Notes: a model not told the origin generated them from the letters alone. 64,000 nucleotides of DNA from Fimbriimonas ginsengisoli Gsoil 348 (GCA_945881865.1 CAMCVK010000004.1:62001-126000), one strand, 5' to 3'. Shown: positions 25,501-34,415, numbered from the stretch's first letter. Program-made: numbers and translations.

Positions 25501-26448
25501 ATGAGTGCTTTCGTTGTTGCCGCATTCGCCGTGCTCGCCGGGGGAGAGGTTGCGGGACCGTTTGAGAAGGCGGCCGAGATCAGCCGCGGTGCAAGCGGCA
25601 TCTCAATGCTTGTTATGGAAGCCGGAAAGATCGTGTTCGAGGAGTATCCGAACGGCGGCTCTGCCGATCAACCGACCGAACTGGCAAGCGGAACCAAAAG
25701 TTTCTCGGGCGTTTTGGCCCTCTGTGCCCAGCGGGATGGGCTGCTGAAGCTTGATGACAAGGTGAGCGATACGCTGACGGAATGGCGAGCCGACGAACGA
25801 AAATCCATCACCATTCGCCAATTGCTTAGCCTTTCCAGTGGGATGCCGGGCGGCACCGTCGGGCGCGTCCCCAGCTATGCCGATGCCATCCTACAGAAAT
25901 CCGTCGCCGCGCCAGGTACGCGTTTCATTTACGGGCCGGTTCCGTTTCAATGCTTTGGCGAGCTTCTTCGGCGGAAGCTATTGCCGCAAAAACTATCGGT
26001 TGGCGACTATCTCGAGAAGAATATTCTCAAGCCAGCCGGCGTGAAGTGCGACCGTTGGCGACGCGATGAGGATGACAATATCCATCTTCCAAGCGGAGCC
26101 TTCCTGACGGCCCGCGACTGGGCAAAGTTTGGCGAGTGGATCCGGCTGGACACCAAACGGGCGTTGCCGAAGAAGGATCTTGCAGACATGTTTCGGTCGT
26201 CGGCTGCACGCCCAGGCTACGGATTGACTTGGTGGCTGCCCAGCAAAGGTCCGGTTGGGGTGAGCCTTCTAAAGCAGTCGGCTACTTCGAAAAAGGTTCC
26301 GGTTGAAATTTGGGAAGCGGCCGGTGCGGGAGGCCAGAGACTTTATATTGTTCCCTCCCGGCGGCTAGTCGTGGTGCGGCAGGCTCCAGTGCGGCTCCGG
26401 GACAACTTCAGTGACCCGGATTTCCTCGCCGCACTGTTGGGCGACTAG
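25501..26448 (+). CDS. serine hydrolase, beta-lactamase-like family
   Basis: 315 aa. A short hydrophobic N-terminus (SAFVVAAFAVLAGGEVAG) may direct export. The S-x-x-K motif is Ser63-G-T-Lys66. The second motif appears as Tyr144-G-P and not the usual YxN, and the third motif is not obvious, so activity may be altered. LRDNFSDPDFLAALLG is the end. An upstream in-frame extension to 25396 is unlikely, since it would cross the small membrane protein gene. Convergent with the next gene, overlapping by 4 bp. Confidence 0.75.
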   Translation: MSAFVVAAFAVLAGGEVAGPFEKAAEISRGASGISMLVMEAGKIVFEEYPNGGSADQPTELASGTKSFSGVLALCAQRDGLLKLDDKVSDTLTEWRADERKSITIRQLLSLSSGMPGGTVGRVPSYADAILQKSVAAPGTRFIYGPVPFQCFGELLRRKLLPQKLSVGDYLEKNILKPAGVKCDRWRRDEDDNIHLPSGAFLTARDWAKFGEWIRLDTKRALPKKDLADMFRSSAARPGYGLTWWLPSKGPVGVSLLKQSATSKKVPVEIWEAAGAGGQRLYIVPSRRLVVVRQAPVRLRDNFSDPDFLAALLGD

Positions 26449-26843
26449 CGGACTTTCTTGAAGTAGTAAAACTTCTTGCCTTTCCTAACTCCGGTGGCCC
26501 GTACGTAGTGGTGGCCTTTGTAATCAAAAGATCGGCGATTGAAGAGTGCGGCGCGCTTACGGGCTGCCTTACTTTGGCTCTTACGATCTTGTTCGTAGCG
26601 GTAAGCCGAGTAGGCACCGCCGCCGAGACCAAGGGCGGCGAGAGTATTGTCGTGCTTTAGCAAGCCATAGATTCCAACGGCGCCGCCCAGGTAGCCGAGG
26701 TTACGCCAGTCGTTCTTCTGCTTCTGGGCGTGCTGCTGCGCCTTCGTCTTCTTGCTTTGGGCGTAGGCCGGAGTCGGGGCGAGGGCCGGTGCCAACAGAG
26801 CGAACCCGACGGCGAGTGAAACGAGAAGGCTTCGAAAGTTCAT
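26445..26843 (-). CDS. exported small basic protein, 132 aa
   Basis: A Sec signal peptide (MNFRSLLVSLAVGFALLAPA, ending AYA) is followed by a Gln/Lys-rich stretch (QSKKTKAQQHAQKQKND), a hydrophobic Gly-rich segment (YLGGAVGIYGLLKHDNTLAA) and a basic tail with a Phe/Tyr-rich end (KGKKFYYFKKVR). It is probably a periplasmic or cell-surface protein of unknown role. I place the start at 26843 because it opens the signal peptide; ATGs at 26852 and 26858 are in frame. Confidence 0.6.
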   Translation of the reverse strand: MNFRSLLVSLAVGFALLAPALAPTPAYAQSKKTKAQQHAQKQKNDWRNLGYLGGAVGIYGLLKHDNTLAALGLGGGAYSAYRYEQDRKSQSKAARKRAALFNRRSFDYKGHHYVRATGVRKGKKFYYFKKVR

Positions 26844-26907
26844 GTTGCCCATGTCCATGCAGACTCTCGGCCCCCCGCTTCGTTCCATCGAGATAGGACT
26901 TGCTGAG

Positions 26908-27207
26908 ATGGTTCCCCTTGAAGCGGGAACCGCGGCCGGGGGGAAACGTGGGGGAGGGGGCCGTGTCAGAATCCACAGGCAAACGCTTCTGAACCCTTCT
27001 CCGCGCGGAGAAGGGCAGGGATGAGGCTAAAAGTACAGGCTAGGAAGCAAGAGAGAGCATTCCTTCCGGCCAATCGAGCACGTCTCCGCCTCATCCTAAT
27101 CCTTCTCCCGAGGGAGAAGGACTTCCGGAGTCCTAACTCAGTCGCTTACGTTAGGTAGTAGGGAAGCCCCCTCCCCCATGGTTCCCCCGCTACGCAGGGG
27201 AACCATC
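26908..27207. repeat. MITE-like nested inverted-repeat element
   Basis: The outer arms (26908-26963 and 27162-27207) are inverted copies: GATGGTTCCCC followed, after a GCGGGAACC-type arm, by GGGGGAGGGGGC. Inside lie inverted REP-like units: a perfect 22-bp palindrome CCCTTCTCCGC with GCGGAGAAGGG (26994-27015) plus GGATGAGG, mirrored by CCTCATCC and CCTTCTCCC-GA-GGGAGAAGG (27101-27120). It has no coding capacity. A third related hairpin (GATGGTGCCCC...) follows at about 27234-27280. No target duplication was found. Confidence 0.6.
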
Positions 27208-27313
27208 TTTAATGTGCGCGGCGGCGTTATCCGAGATGGTGCCCCCTGGAGCGTAGCGTAGCGGCAGGGTGAACGATCTTGGATTCGCCACCCCTGGGTA
27301 AGGTTGGGAAGTC

Positions 27314-27709
27314 ATGCCCGCAACTTTCCTTCGCGCCGCCCCCTACGCTGACGACGTTCTGAACCTGCCCGTGGGCGACGTTACCGCGTCGGTCCCCTAC
27401 TACGAATCCTTTTTCGGCATGACCCTGGTCGCTCAGGAAGACGAGCCGATTCGCCGGGCAGTTCTGATCCGCGACGGGATCCAAATCGGCTTCGCCGAGA
27501 ACGGCGGCGACCCCAGCCAGGAAGGTGCCTTCATCGAAGTGAACGACCTGGAGGCCATGCACGCCGAATTCGTCGAGCGCGGCCTAACCCTCGGAGCGCC
27601 GAGTTTCCGCACCGACGATCACGGCGACACGAAGTACCGCGTGTTCTTCGTCATCGCCCCGGATGGCCTTTGCTACTGCGTCGGCCAGCGAATCACTCCG
27701 GCTTCTTAA
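27314..27709 (+). CDS. VOC (glyoxalase/bleomycin-resistance) fold protein
   Basis: 131 aa. One VOC module pair is seen: LPVGDVTASVPYYESFFGM at the start and AFIEVNDLEAMHAEFVERG near residue 80, ending with VIAPDGLCYCVGQR. These proteins bind a metal and act as glyoxalases, dioxygenases or resistance proteins. The substrate is unknown. The 3' end overlaps the convergent esterase gene by 17 bp. Confidence 0.85.
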   Translation: MPATFLRAAPYADDVLNLPVGDVTASVPYYESFFGMTLVAQEDEPIRRAVLIRDGIQIGFAENGGDPSQEGAFIEVNDLEAMHAEFVERGLTLGAPSFRTDDHGDTKYRVFFVIAPDGLCYCVGQRITPAS

Positions 27710-28525
27710 GCAGCCCGCGATCGGTCAGCCAGTCGACCATGCGTTGCGGCCAGTTGCGCACCGCCTGCAAGTTCGACCGATCGCCCATATTGAATCCGTG
27801 GCCGCCCCCGCTAAGGATATGCACCTCGGTGGGCGCCTTTGCCTCGCGATACTTCCGAGCTAGGTCGTTCACCACGTTCACCGCGCCATCATCGGCGGCC
27901 ACAAGAAGAAACGCGGGCGGAGCATCGGCGGTGAGCTTCTCGGGCACGCCCACCGGCCCGGGATAAATCCACATCGCGAAGCTGGGGCGACCGTCCGCAA
28001 GGTCAATTCTGTCGGGGAATTCGGCCGTCGGCGCGGGTCCGAGGGCGGCCATCGAGACGATTTCGCCGCCCGCCGAGAAGCCCAGCATGCCGATGCGCTT
28101 CGGGTCGATCTTCCATTCCGCCGCGCGAGACCGCACCAACCGAACCGCGCGCATGGCGTCGACCGGGGCGTCCTTCTCGATCGTCAGCCCGGAGCCTTCC
28201 TCGCGCACGAGTCGGTACTTCAGCACAAATGCGGTTATCCCGAGCTTCGCCAGCATCTGGGCCGGCTTGAATCCTTCCTCACCCACGACCAACTCGCGGA
28301 AGCCTCCGCCGGGCGCGACAATCACCGCCGTGCCGTTTGCGGTGCCGGGCTCCGGCGCAAAAACCGTAAGGCTCGGGTTATAGATATTCCCGATGCTCCA
28401 CGGGTGCGGCTTGGTCTCGGCCTCGTTTTCCGGGCCATCGAGCCGGGTGCACCATTCGGCCAGAGAGGAATGACATCCGGCGCGGGAACGAAGAGCGTGA
28501 GTAAAGTCGCTACGATGAGACCCAT
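27693..28525 (-). pseudogene. exported alpha/beta-hydrolase (xylan esterase-like) with an apparent -1 frameshift
   Basis: The protein family normally begins with a signal peptide, then PLWPNGAPGS, then a region with acidic residues, then PSLTVFAPEPG. The first part is in one frame (ATG 28525: MGLIVATLLTLFVPAPDVI...) and the second in another from about 28436 (GPENEAETKPHPWSIGNIYN). Adding one G in the ATGGCCC at 28438-28432 would restore one product of about 277 aa. Downstream motifs are intact: oxyanion VAPGGG, nucleophile GFSAGGE, Asp in AADDGAVNVV, His in GGGHGFNMG. Either the base is missing by assembly error or the gene is broken. Confidence 0.72.
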
Positions 28526-28570
28526 TGCGGCACATTACCCGCAACGCCTCAGTACACTGATAGGATCAAT

Positions 28571-29755
28571 ATGTCTGCGGAGTATCGACCGCTCATCGAA
28601 AAGGCCGTGCTGGACGAAGCGGCGTTCATCCGGGCCACCTTCACCGGCCTGGTTCCCACGGCCGAAGAGCCGTGGAAGAAGGTCACCCTGCGAACGGTCG
28701 AGATTCGCGGCGTTCCGCACGTCCAGTTCTCCTACTTCGACGAGCGTCGCTGCATCGCGAAAAACTACCGTGGACCAGAACTGTACGAAGCACTCATGCG
28801 CCTCCTCGAGTGGCCAGTGCGCAACGTGTCGCTCGATACGACGGCCGAATCGATTCAGGTGACGGTGGCCGTGAACGGAAAGGTGGCGATTCGTCGTCAA
28901 CCCGCCAAAGCGGTGGAGGCCGTCCGTGCGCATGACCGCAAGAAGTCGCTACTACTTCCGGATGGCGAACCGAACGCCTACCTTCAAGCCATCGGTTTCA
29001 TGACCAAGGACGGCCAGATTCGGGCCGACAAGCAACGAAAATTCAAGCAGACCAACGAGTTTTTGAAGTTCCTGGACCAAACCGGCGAGCTCGAGAAGCT
29101 GGACGAACGGCCGATTCACGTGGTGGATTTCGGTTGCGGCAACGCCTACCTGACCTTCGCCGTTTATCACTTTTTGAACTCGGTAAAGCAGATTCCAACC
29201 CGGGTGACGGGGATCGACACGCGCGAGGACCTTCTCGCGAATCACCGGCAGACGGCGGCCGACCTCGGATGGCAGGATTTTTCCTTCCTTGCCCAGCGCA
29301 TTGAGGAATACGTGCCCGATTCGCCACCGACGATTGCCATCGCCCTGCACGCTTGCGACACCGCAACCGATGACGCGCTTGCAATGGCCATCCGGCACGG
29401 CTCCAAAATCATCCTCTCCGTGCCTTGTTGCCACCACCATCTTCAAGCGCAGCTCTCGGCAGCCGCGCCTCCCGCCGAGATGGCGGCGGCCATGCAGCAC
29501 GGCATCCTCCTGGAGCGCATGGGCGACATCCTGACCGACGCTTTCCGGGCGCAAATCTTGCGGATGCATGGCTACGAGACGGACGTCATTCAGTTCGTCT
29601 CGGCGGAACACACAGCCAAGAACGTGCTGATTCGGGCGGTTCTTCGGTCCGGATCACCCTCGCCCCGCGTGGCCGAGGAGTACGCGGCGATGAAGGCATT
29701 TTGGGGCGTAACGCCCTACCTAGAAAAGCTAATTTCTGCCGCCGCCGTCGTGTAG
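28571..29755 (+). CDS. class I SAM-dependent methyltransferase (METTL25-like)
   Basis: 394 aa. Residues ~1-150 form an N-terminal domain with basic character (KKSLLLPDGEPNAYLQAIGF, DKQRKFKQTNEFLKFL). The Rossmann methyltransferase core follows: motif I VVDFGCGNAYLTFAVYHFL (~residue 190), GIDTREDLL, then IALHACDTATDDAL and the VPCCHHHL motif that is typical of METTL25/DUF-type RNA methyltransferases. The target, probably RNA, is unknown. It converges on the amidohydrolase, overlapping its end by 40 bp. A TAGGAT lies 4 nt before the ATG. Confidence 0.82.
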   Translation: MSAEYRPLIEKAVLDEAAFIRATFTGLVPTAEEPWKKVTLRTVEIRGVPHVQFSYFDERRCIAKNYRGPELYEALMRLLEWPVRNVSLDTTAESIQVTVAVNGKVAIRRQPAKAVEAVRAHDRKKSLLLPDGEPNAYLQAIGFMTKDGQIRADKQRKFKQTNEFLKFLDQTGELEKLDERPIHVVDFGCGNAYLTFAVYHFLNSVKQIPTRVTGIDTREDLLANHRQTAADLGWQDFSFLAQRIEEYVPDSPPTIAIALHACDTATDDALAMAIRHGSKIILSVPCCHHHLQAQLSAAAPPAEMAAAMQHGILLERMGDILTDAFRAQILRMHGYETDVIQFVSAEHTAKNVLIRAVLRSGSPSPRVAEEYAAMKAFWGVTPYLEKLISAAAVV

Positions 29756-30981
29756 AGTCGCTCGGCTTCCGCTTGGGAGATGTTCTCCGTTGGATCAAAC
29801 CCGGCCGGACGGTTCACCGCGACTTCGATTCCGTCCCGCGGGTCACCGGCGACAATCGGTCGATCTGAGCTGAAGCAAAGCCGGATTCCGGCATCCAAGA
29901 CCGACCTAACGCGCTTGAGCTTCGATGCTCTCTCCGGGCCCAGTTGCCGCAAGTAGCTGTGGCCGAACCGCCGCAGGAACTCGGGCTGCATCGTGACCCA
30001 GCAGTTCAATCTCGCCAGCCGCTCAATCTGCGCGTCGCTCAGGATCATGGCGTGCTCGATGCGGTGGCGGGACGGGTCCCCGGTCGCCTCGTAGGCGTCC
30101 ATCACGAGGTCGGTACTCCGGTCTCCAATCGTGTGGACGGCGATCTGCCAACCGGCATCGTGGGCGGTCTGCACCATGGAGTTCAGCCGCTCGACCGAGT
30201 AAATCAACTGCCCCGAAAACGCTGCGTCCGGCTGGCCTTCGTAGGCACCGTAAATGGCGGCGGTTGCCGAACCGATCGCGCCGTCGGCAAAGATCTTGAT
30301 GCCGTCGATGTGGCTTCGCCCGGTGGCTTCCAACCTCTGCTTGGCAACTTTCAGCGCTTCTTCACCAATCGCTCGCTTCCCAAACACCACGTTGTATTGC
30401 AAAAAGAGGCGAGTTTCGATGGCGCAGCCTAGTTCCGCGGCCCGCTGATACGCGGTGAGTTCGCGTTCCAAATCGAACCAGCCAGTCATCATGTCGGTTG
30501 CCGAGGCGATCCCGTAACTCGCCATCGAGGCACCGGCGGCCAAAATCGCGTCGGTCATTTCCTCGACCGAGGGCATCGGCACCTTGCCGGTTACGAACTC
30601 GTGGGCAAGTTCGAACAGCACGCCGTCCGGCTCGCCTTCGGCGCCGCGTCGATACTCCCCGCCGACCGGGTCAGGCGTCGAGGCATCCACTCCGGCGGCG
30701 CGCAACGCCGCCGAGTTGGCCACGCTCGCATGCCCGTTCACGTGCCGCAAAAGAATCGGCCTTTCGTCGGAAATCTCGTCTAACTCGCGACGGGTTAGAT
30801 GAATCCCTTCGTAGCGCGTTTGGTCGTAGTGCACCGCCAGCAGCCAGCCATCCGGGTGTGATGCGTGCCTTGCCTTTAGCAGCCGGATGACGTCGGAGTG
30901 GGACTCCGCGGAGCCCAAATGCAGCTTCTGAAGATCTAGCCCGATCGGGAGGATGTGACAATGTGGGTCGTGAAAAATCAT
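29716..30981 (-). CDS. amidohydrolase (YtcJ/Amidohydrolase_3 type), shortened at both ends
   Basis: 421 aa; relatives are about 540. The metal ligands are all visible: HxH in DPHCHILPIG near the very N-terminus, the lysine of GIKIFADGAIGS, His in VHTIGDRS, His in HRIEHAMIL and Asp in CFSSDRPIVAGDP. The N-terminal beta-strands that usually precede HxH and the C-terminal beta-sandwich after LYT are missing. The gene is last in a five-gene operon and overlaps the FAD-oxidase gene by 4 bp. The truncated sandwich may be a real variant or a gene in decay; the catalytic barrel is complete. Confidence 0.85.
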   Translation of the reverse strand: MIFHDPHCHILPIGLDLQKLHLGSAESHSDVIRLLKARHASHPDGWLLAVHYDQTRYEGIHLTRRELDEISDERPILLRHVNGHASVANSAALRAAGVDASTPDPVGGEYRRGAEGEPDGVLFELAHEFVTGKVPMPSVEEMTDAILAAGASMASYGIASATDMMTGWFDLERELTAYQRAAELGCAIETRLFLQYNVVFGKRAIGEEALKVAKQRLEATGRSHIDGIKIFADGAIGSATAAIYGAYEGQPDAAFSGQLIYSVERLNSMVQTAHDAGWQIAVHTIGDRSTDLVMDAYEATGDPSRHRIEHAMILSDAQIERLARLNCWVTMQPEFLRRFGHSYLRQLGPERASKLKRVRSVLDAGIRLCFSSDRPIVAGDPRDGIEVAVNRPAGFDPTENISQAEAERLYTTAAAEISFSR

Positions 30982-32258
30982 GCGGACATTACCTCGGCGT
31001 GCGCGCGCTCCGCGCTTTCGAGTGCGCCTTCGATGAAGCCGTTCCAGGTCGCGGTGTGCTCGCCGGAAAAGTGAATCCGCCGCTCCGGCGGCGCAACGTG
31101 GGCCAGATGCTCAAGCACAAAACCCGGTGCCAGGTGCGAAAATGCCCCCATGGCGAACGGATCATCGGGCCAGTTGTGCGTCCAGCCGCGCCTAAAATGG
31201 CGGGCGGCGGCCGGAAAGAGCACGCTCAGCTCGTACACTCCGGCACGGACCGGGTCGCCAAGTTGCATCCAGTCGCGGGCTTCTTTGCCGCAGATGTAGG
31301 CCGAGAGCACCGGCGCCCCGCCAAGCCCCGCCGACCAAGTTTGCTGCAGCGGACCGTCGCACTGCATGCTTCCACCCCAGCCGTCGTCCTCCCACCAAGC
31401 GTGGTCGAACTCCCACGAAATCTTCACCGCCCGACTCATCCGGTAGCCCTCGATGGCGCACCGCTTGCGGGCCGATAGAGCGGGCTCGAATACGACTTGC
31501 TCCAGCGCGGGCGGCGGCAACGTTAGGACAACCTGATCGAATCGCTCGATGCCGTCTTCAAAGATCAGCGTCACGCCTTTGCCTTCCTGCGAAACGCGCC
31601 GCAGGATGCGGCCAAATTGGACGTCGGTAGTCAGCGACGCCTGCATGGCTGCCAGCACCCGGGAGCTTCCGCCCTCAAACCGAAAAGCGCTCAGCTCGTC
31701 GCCATCACGCTCGGAGGTCTTCAGGATTCCCGACAGCCAACCCAAAAGGCCGATGCGCTCCAGGTCGTCACCTTCATCGCTGCGGAACATGCTGGTCACC
31801 CACCACCGTCCGCGTTCGGTGAGGGCGTGTTCGCGGATGAAATCGGCCAGGGTCCGGTCGTCAAGCGACTTCGCCGTGGGGTTCTTCCAGATCGGTAAAT
31901 GGAGATTCTTGCAAAGTTCCTTGGCGGCCGCCTCCACCCTCAATTCGTCTTCCAGTGCGTCGGACCAAATGTCCAGCGCGGTGGTTTCGCGGCCCCTGTG
32001 GATGAGCTTTCTCGGTAGGGCATCCTTGTGGGCGGGCTCCATGCCGAAGGATTGTAGGAGACGGAGCACCCGCAGGTGGTCGGCATCGATCCATTCGCCG
32101 CCGGCCTCGTACTGTACTCCGCCGCCCTCATCGACGGTTTGGCATCGGCCGCCAACCCGGTTTCGGGCCTCGAACAAACGAACCTCGGCACCGGAAGCCT
32201 CCAGCAGCATCGCGGCCCGAAGGCCAGCAAAGCCCGCACCCACGACGCCCACTCTCAT
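30978..32258 (-). CDS. flavin-containing amine oxidase / protoporphyrinogen-oxidase-like FAD enzyme
   Basis: 426 aa. Rossmann FAD-binding start GVVGAGFAGLRAAMLLEASG, the FAD-binding motif EARNRVGGRC, and a C-terminal FAD signature GEHTATWNGFIEGALESAERA typical of monoamine-oxidase-fold enzymes. It would oxidise an amine or related substrate with O2. Its stop overlaps the amidohydrolase start and its start overlaps the small membrane protein gene by 4 bp, so all are probably coupled. Confidence 0.9.
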   Translation of the reverse strand: MRVGVVGAGFAGLRAAMLLEASGAEVRLFEARNRVGGRCQTVDEGGGVQYEAGGEWIDADHLRVLRLLQSFGMEPAHKDALPRKLIHRGRETTALDIWSDALEDELRVEAAAKELCKNLHLPIWKNPTAKSLDDRTLADFIREHALTERGRWWVTSMFRSDEGDDLERIGLLGWLSGILKTSERDGDELSAFRFEGGSSRVLAAMQASLTTDVQFGRILRRVSQEGKGVTLIFEDGIERFDQVVLTLPPPALEQVVFEPALSARKRCAIEGYRMSRAVKISWEFDHAWWEDDGWGGSMQCDGPLQQTWSAGLGGAPVLSAYICGKEARDWMQLGDPVRAGVYELSVLFPAAARHFRRGWTHNWPDDPFAMGAFSHLAPGFVLEHLAHVAPPERRIHFSGEHTATWNGFIEGALESAERAHAEVMSA

Positions 32259-32551
32259 TTCTTAACTGGCCCCTTTAACGCTTTTGGTTCTGCTGGTTTT
32301 CGCATGAATAAGTCAGCCGCCAAAAACCCCAAAACCAAGACTCCGCCGAGCTTGACCGTCCAGTCCGGAAACCCCGCCGCCGCCAGAGAAAGCGTCGAAC
32401 CCAGCGCGACGAATGCCAACGCGAGCACCACCGCCCTCGCACCCCGCTTGCCGACCATGGCCAGATTCAAGATGACCATGAGCGCGCAAACGATGGTGGC
32501 CGCGCCGGAAAAACTCCGCCAATCGGAAGCCGACATCTCGGGCAGACTCAC
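32255..32551 (-). CDS. small membrane protein, 98 aa, three hydrophobic helices
   Basis: Hydrophobic segments at about residues 14-32, 38-58 and 65-83, with a basic tail (MRKPAEPKALKGPVKK). No family recognised. It overlaps both neighbours by 4 bp, in the middle of a gmd-led operon; this argues for a shared function even though it has no recognised motif. Confidence 0.65.
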   Translation of the reverse strand: MSLPEMSASDWRSFSGAATIVCALMVILNLAMVGKRGARAVVLALAFVALGSTLSLAAAGFPDWTVKLGGVLVLGFLAADLFMRKPAEPKALKGPVKK

Positions 32552-33384
32552 GCGGCCTCCAAAAATGGGGCAAGGTACGCCGAGAGGCCGTCGATCGGCT
32601 TGCCGATGGCCACCGCCGATGCCGCGCGTATGTCGGCCAAACTGCGAACCGGGAACAGAACCGGATTTTCGGTGGCGAGATCACAGACAACAAGCTCGCG
32701 CAACGAGCGACCGGTCTTCCCTTGAATCAGATTCCGCATCCGCTGGCGGTCCGTCATGGGCGCCCCGACGTTAGCGTCCTCGGGAAACGTCAAGAAGTCT
32801 TGCCCCACACGCCAGGCGAACGGGCCGTCCGTGACGATTCCCACTCGTCGCTCCGCCGCCATCGGCTCCAACGTTTCGTGAGCTTCGGTGTACACGTGGT
32901 TTCGGCGGTAACGAATCAGTTCGAAACCATCGTGAAATTGCCACAAGCCAAGGGCGGACAGTGGGTGGCCAACCGCCTGCAGGCCAACGAAGCGTATATG
33001 CCCTTCGTGGCGCGCCGCCTCCAGTGCCTCCAAGGCCCCGTTCACTTGCACTTCCTCTGCCGACTCTCGCACCGGCAAGAAGTATGCATCAATCGTCTCA
33101 CGCCCCAACGAAGAAAGCAGGTGAATAAGCTCGGACTGAACCAAATCGCTGGCATGCGAAGTGTCGGATCCGGTCGTGTAGTTCAGCGAACCGGTCGCCA
33201 CCAGAAATGGCGTGTGACCCCGCAGGTAGCCGCCCCACAGGCCGGGCTGGGACGCGACTTCCAACGGAAGCCCCGAGGCCACCGCCGCTTCGACAAACGC
33301 CGGAATGTCCTCTGGCAGATTCGGGACGCCCAGTTGCAACCAAACATCCGGAAACTCCAGGTTGGTTCGCCCAAGGATTTTCAT
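32548..33384 (-). CDS. aldo/keto reductase-like barrel protein
   Basis: 278 aa, starting at the ATG that overlaps the gmd stop (33381-33384). The length and barrel pattern fit an aldo/keto reductase: MKILGRTNLEFPDVWLQLG, SLGRETIDAYFLPV, ALEALEAARHEGHIRFVGLQ, FELIRYRRNHVY. The usual catalytic Tyr and Lys are not clear to me, so activity is uncertain. The upstream in-frame extension to 33759 crosses gmd and is rejected. Confidence 0.68.
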   Translation of the reverse strand: MKILGRTNLEFPDVWLQLGVPNLPEDIPAFVEAAVASGLPLEVASQPGLWGGYLRGHTPFLVATGSLNYTTGSDTSHASDLVQSELIHLLSSLGRETIDAYFLPVRESAEEVQVNGALEALEAARHEGHIRFVGLQAVGHPLSALGLWQFHDGFELIRYRRNHVYTEAHETLEPMAAERRVGIVTDGPFAWRVGQDFLTFPEDANVGAPMTDRQRMRNLIQGKTGRSLRELVVCDLATENPVLFPVRSLADIRAASAVAIGKPIDGLSAYLAPFLEAA

Positions 33385-34415
33385 CGTTGCAGGCTTCCAG
33401 AGGCGGCCCGCCGAAGGTCGGCTTCCATCATCATGCCAACCAATGACGGCAATTTCGTCTTTGGCAGCCAGTCGAGCGTTCGCCAAGCTTTGGCGGCGTT
33501 CCCGAGAAGGCGCTCGACTTCGGCCGGTCGATAGAACTCGGGATTGATCCGGACGATCGTTTTGCCGCTTGTTGTGTCCACCGCGGTCTCGTCCACTCCG
33601 GAGCCGCTCCATTCCAGTGGCATGTCGGCGGCGGCGGCGGCCAAGTTCACGAACTCGCGCACCGTGTGCATCTCCCCGGTGGCCAAAACAAAGTCGTCGG
33701 CCACATCGTGCTGAACCATCCGGTGCATGCCGTCGACATAGTCTCCGGCAAATCCCCAATCGCGCAGGGCATCTACGTTGCCGAGTTCCAGAGTTTCGGC
33801 CAGCCCAAACCGAATCTTCGCAAGGGTCGAAGTAATCTTTCGGGTCACAAACTCCAGTCCGCGCAGCGGCGATTCGTGGTTGAACAGGATGCCGGATGTA
33901 GCGTGAATGCCGTACGACTCGCGGTAGTTCACCGTGATCCAGTGCGCGTAGAGCTTGGCCACGCCGTACGGGCTGCGAGGATAGAACGGCGTGTGCTCGT
34001 TCTGCGGCGACTCTTGCACCTTGCCAAACATCTCGCTGGTGCTGGCCTGATAGAAGCGAATCTTCGGATTGATGTGCCGAATTGCTTCCAGAATTCGGGC
34101 CGGGCCAAGCGCATCAGCCTGGGCCGTGTACAGCGGCTGCTCAAAGCTGAAGCCAACAAAGCTCTGGGCGGCGAGGTTGTAGATCTCGTCCGGCGCGACT
34201 TTCTCGACGCTTCGCAGAATGTTCGTGTCTTCCAGCAGGTCGAACGCAACGCGCTTAACGTCGGCTTCCACGCCGAGTTCCGCGAGCCGCCAGAAATCGC
34301 TGGATGCGGTGCGACGGTACGCGCCGTAAACCTCGTATCCGAGTCCGAGGAGATGCTTGCAGAGGTATGCACCGTCCTGGCCGGTTACCCCGGTGATGAG
34401 CGCCTTTTTTGCCAT
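33381..34415 (-). CDS. gmd: GDP-mannose 4,6-dehydratase
   Basis: 344 aa, full length for the family. NAD-binding ITGVTGQDGAYLCKHLLG (GxxGxxG) at residue 7; catalytic residues in STSEMFG (Ser125-Thr126) and Tyr150-GVA-Lys154; NHESPLRG and RDWGFAGDYVDGMHRMVQ are conserved. It converts GDP-mannose to GDP-4-keto-6-deoxymannose, the entry to fucose and rhamnose-type sugars. No fucose synthase (fcl) lies nearby. It is the first gene of the five-gene operon to 29716 and ends in a 4-bp overlap with the reductase. Confidence 0.93.
   Translation of the reverse strand: MAKKALITGVTGQDGAYLCKHLLGLGYEVYGAYRRTASSDFWRLAELGVEADVKRVAFDLLEDTNILRSVEKVAPDEIYNLAAQSFVGFSFEQPLYTAQADALGPARILEAIRHINPKIRFYQASTSEMFGKVQESPQNEHTPFYPRSPYGVAKLYAHWITVNYRESYGIHATSGILFNHESPLRGLEFVTRKITSTLAKIRFGLAETLELGNVDALRDWGFAGDYVDGMHRMVQHDVADDFVLATGEMHTVREFVNLAAAAADMPLEWSGSGVDETAVDTTSGKTIVRINPEFYRPAEVERLLGNAAKAWRTLDWLPKTKLPSLVGMMMEADLRRAASGSLQR

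Noticed and set aside
33385-33759. Extension of the aldo/keto-reductase-like gene
   Set aside because: Overlaps gmd entirely in a frame of low complexity; the 4-bp overlap at 33381-33384 is the natural start.
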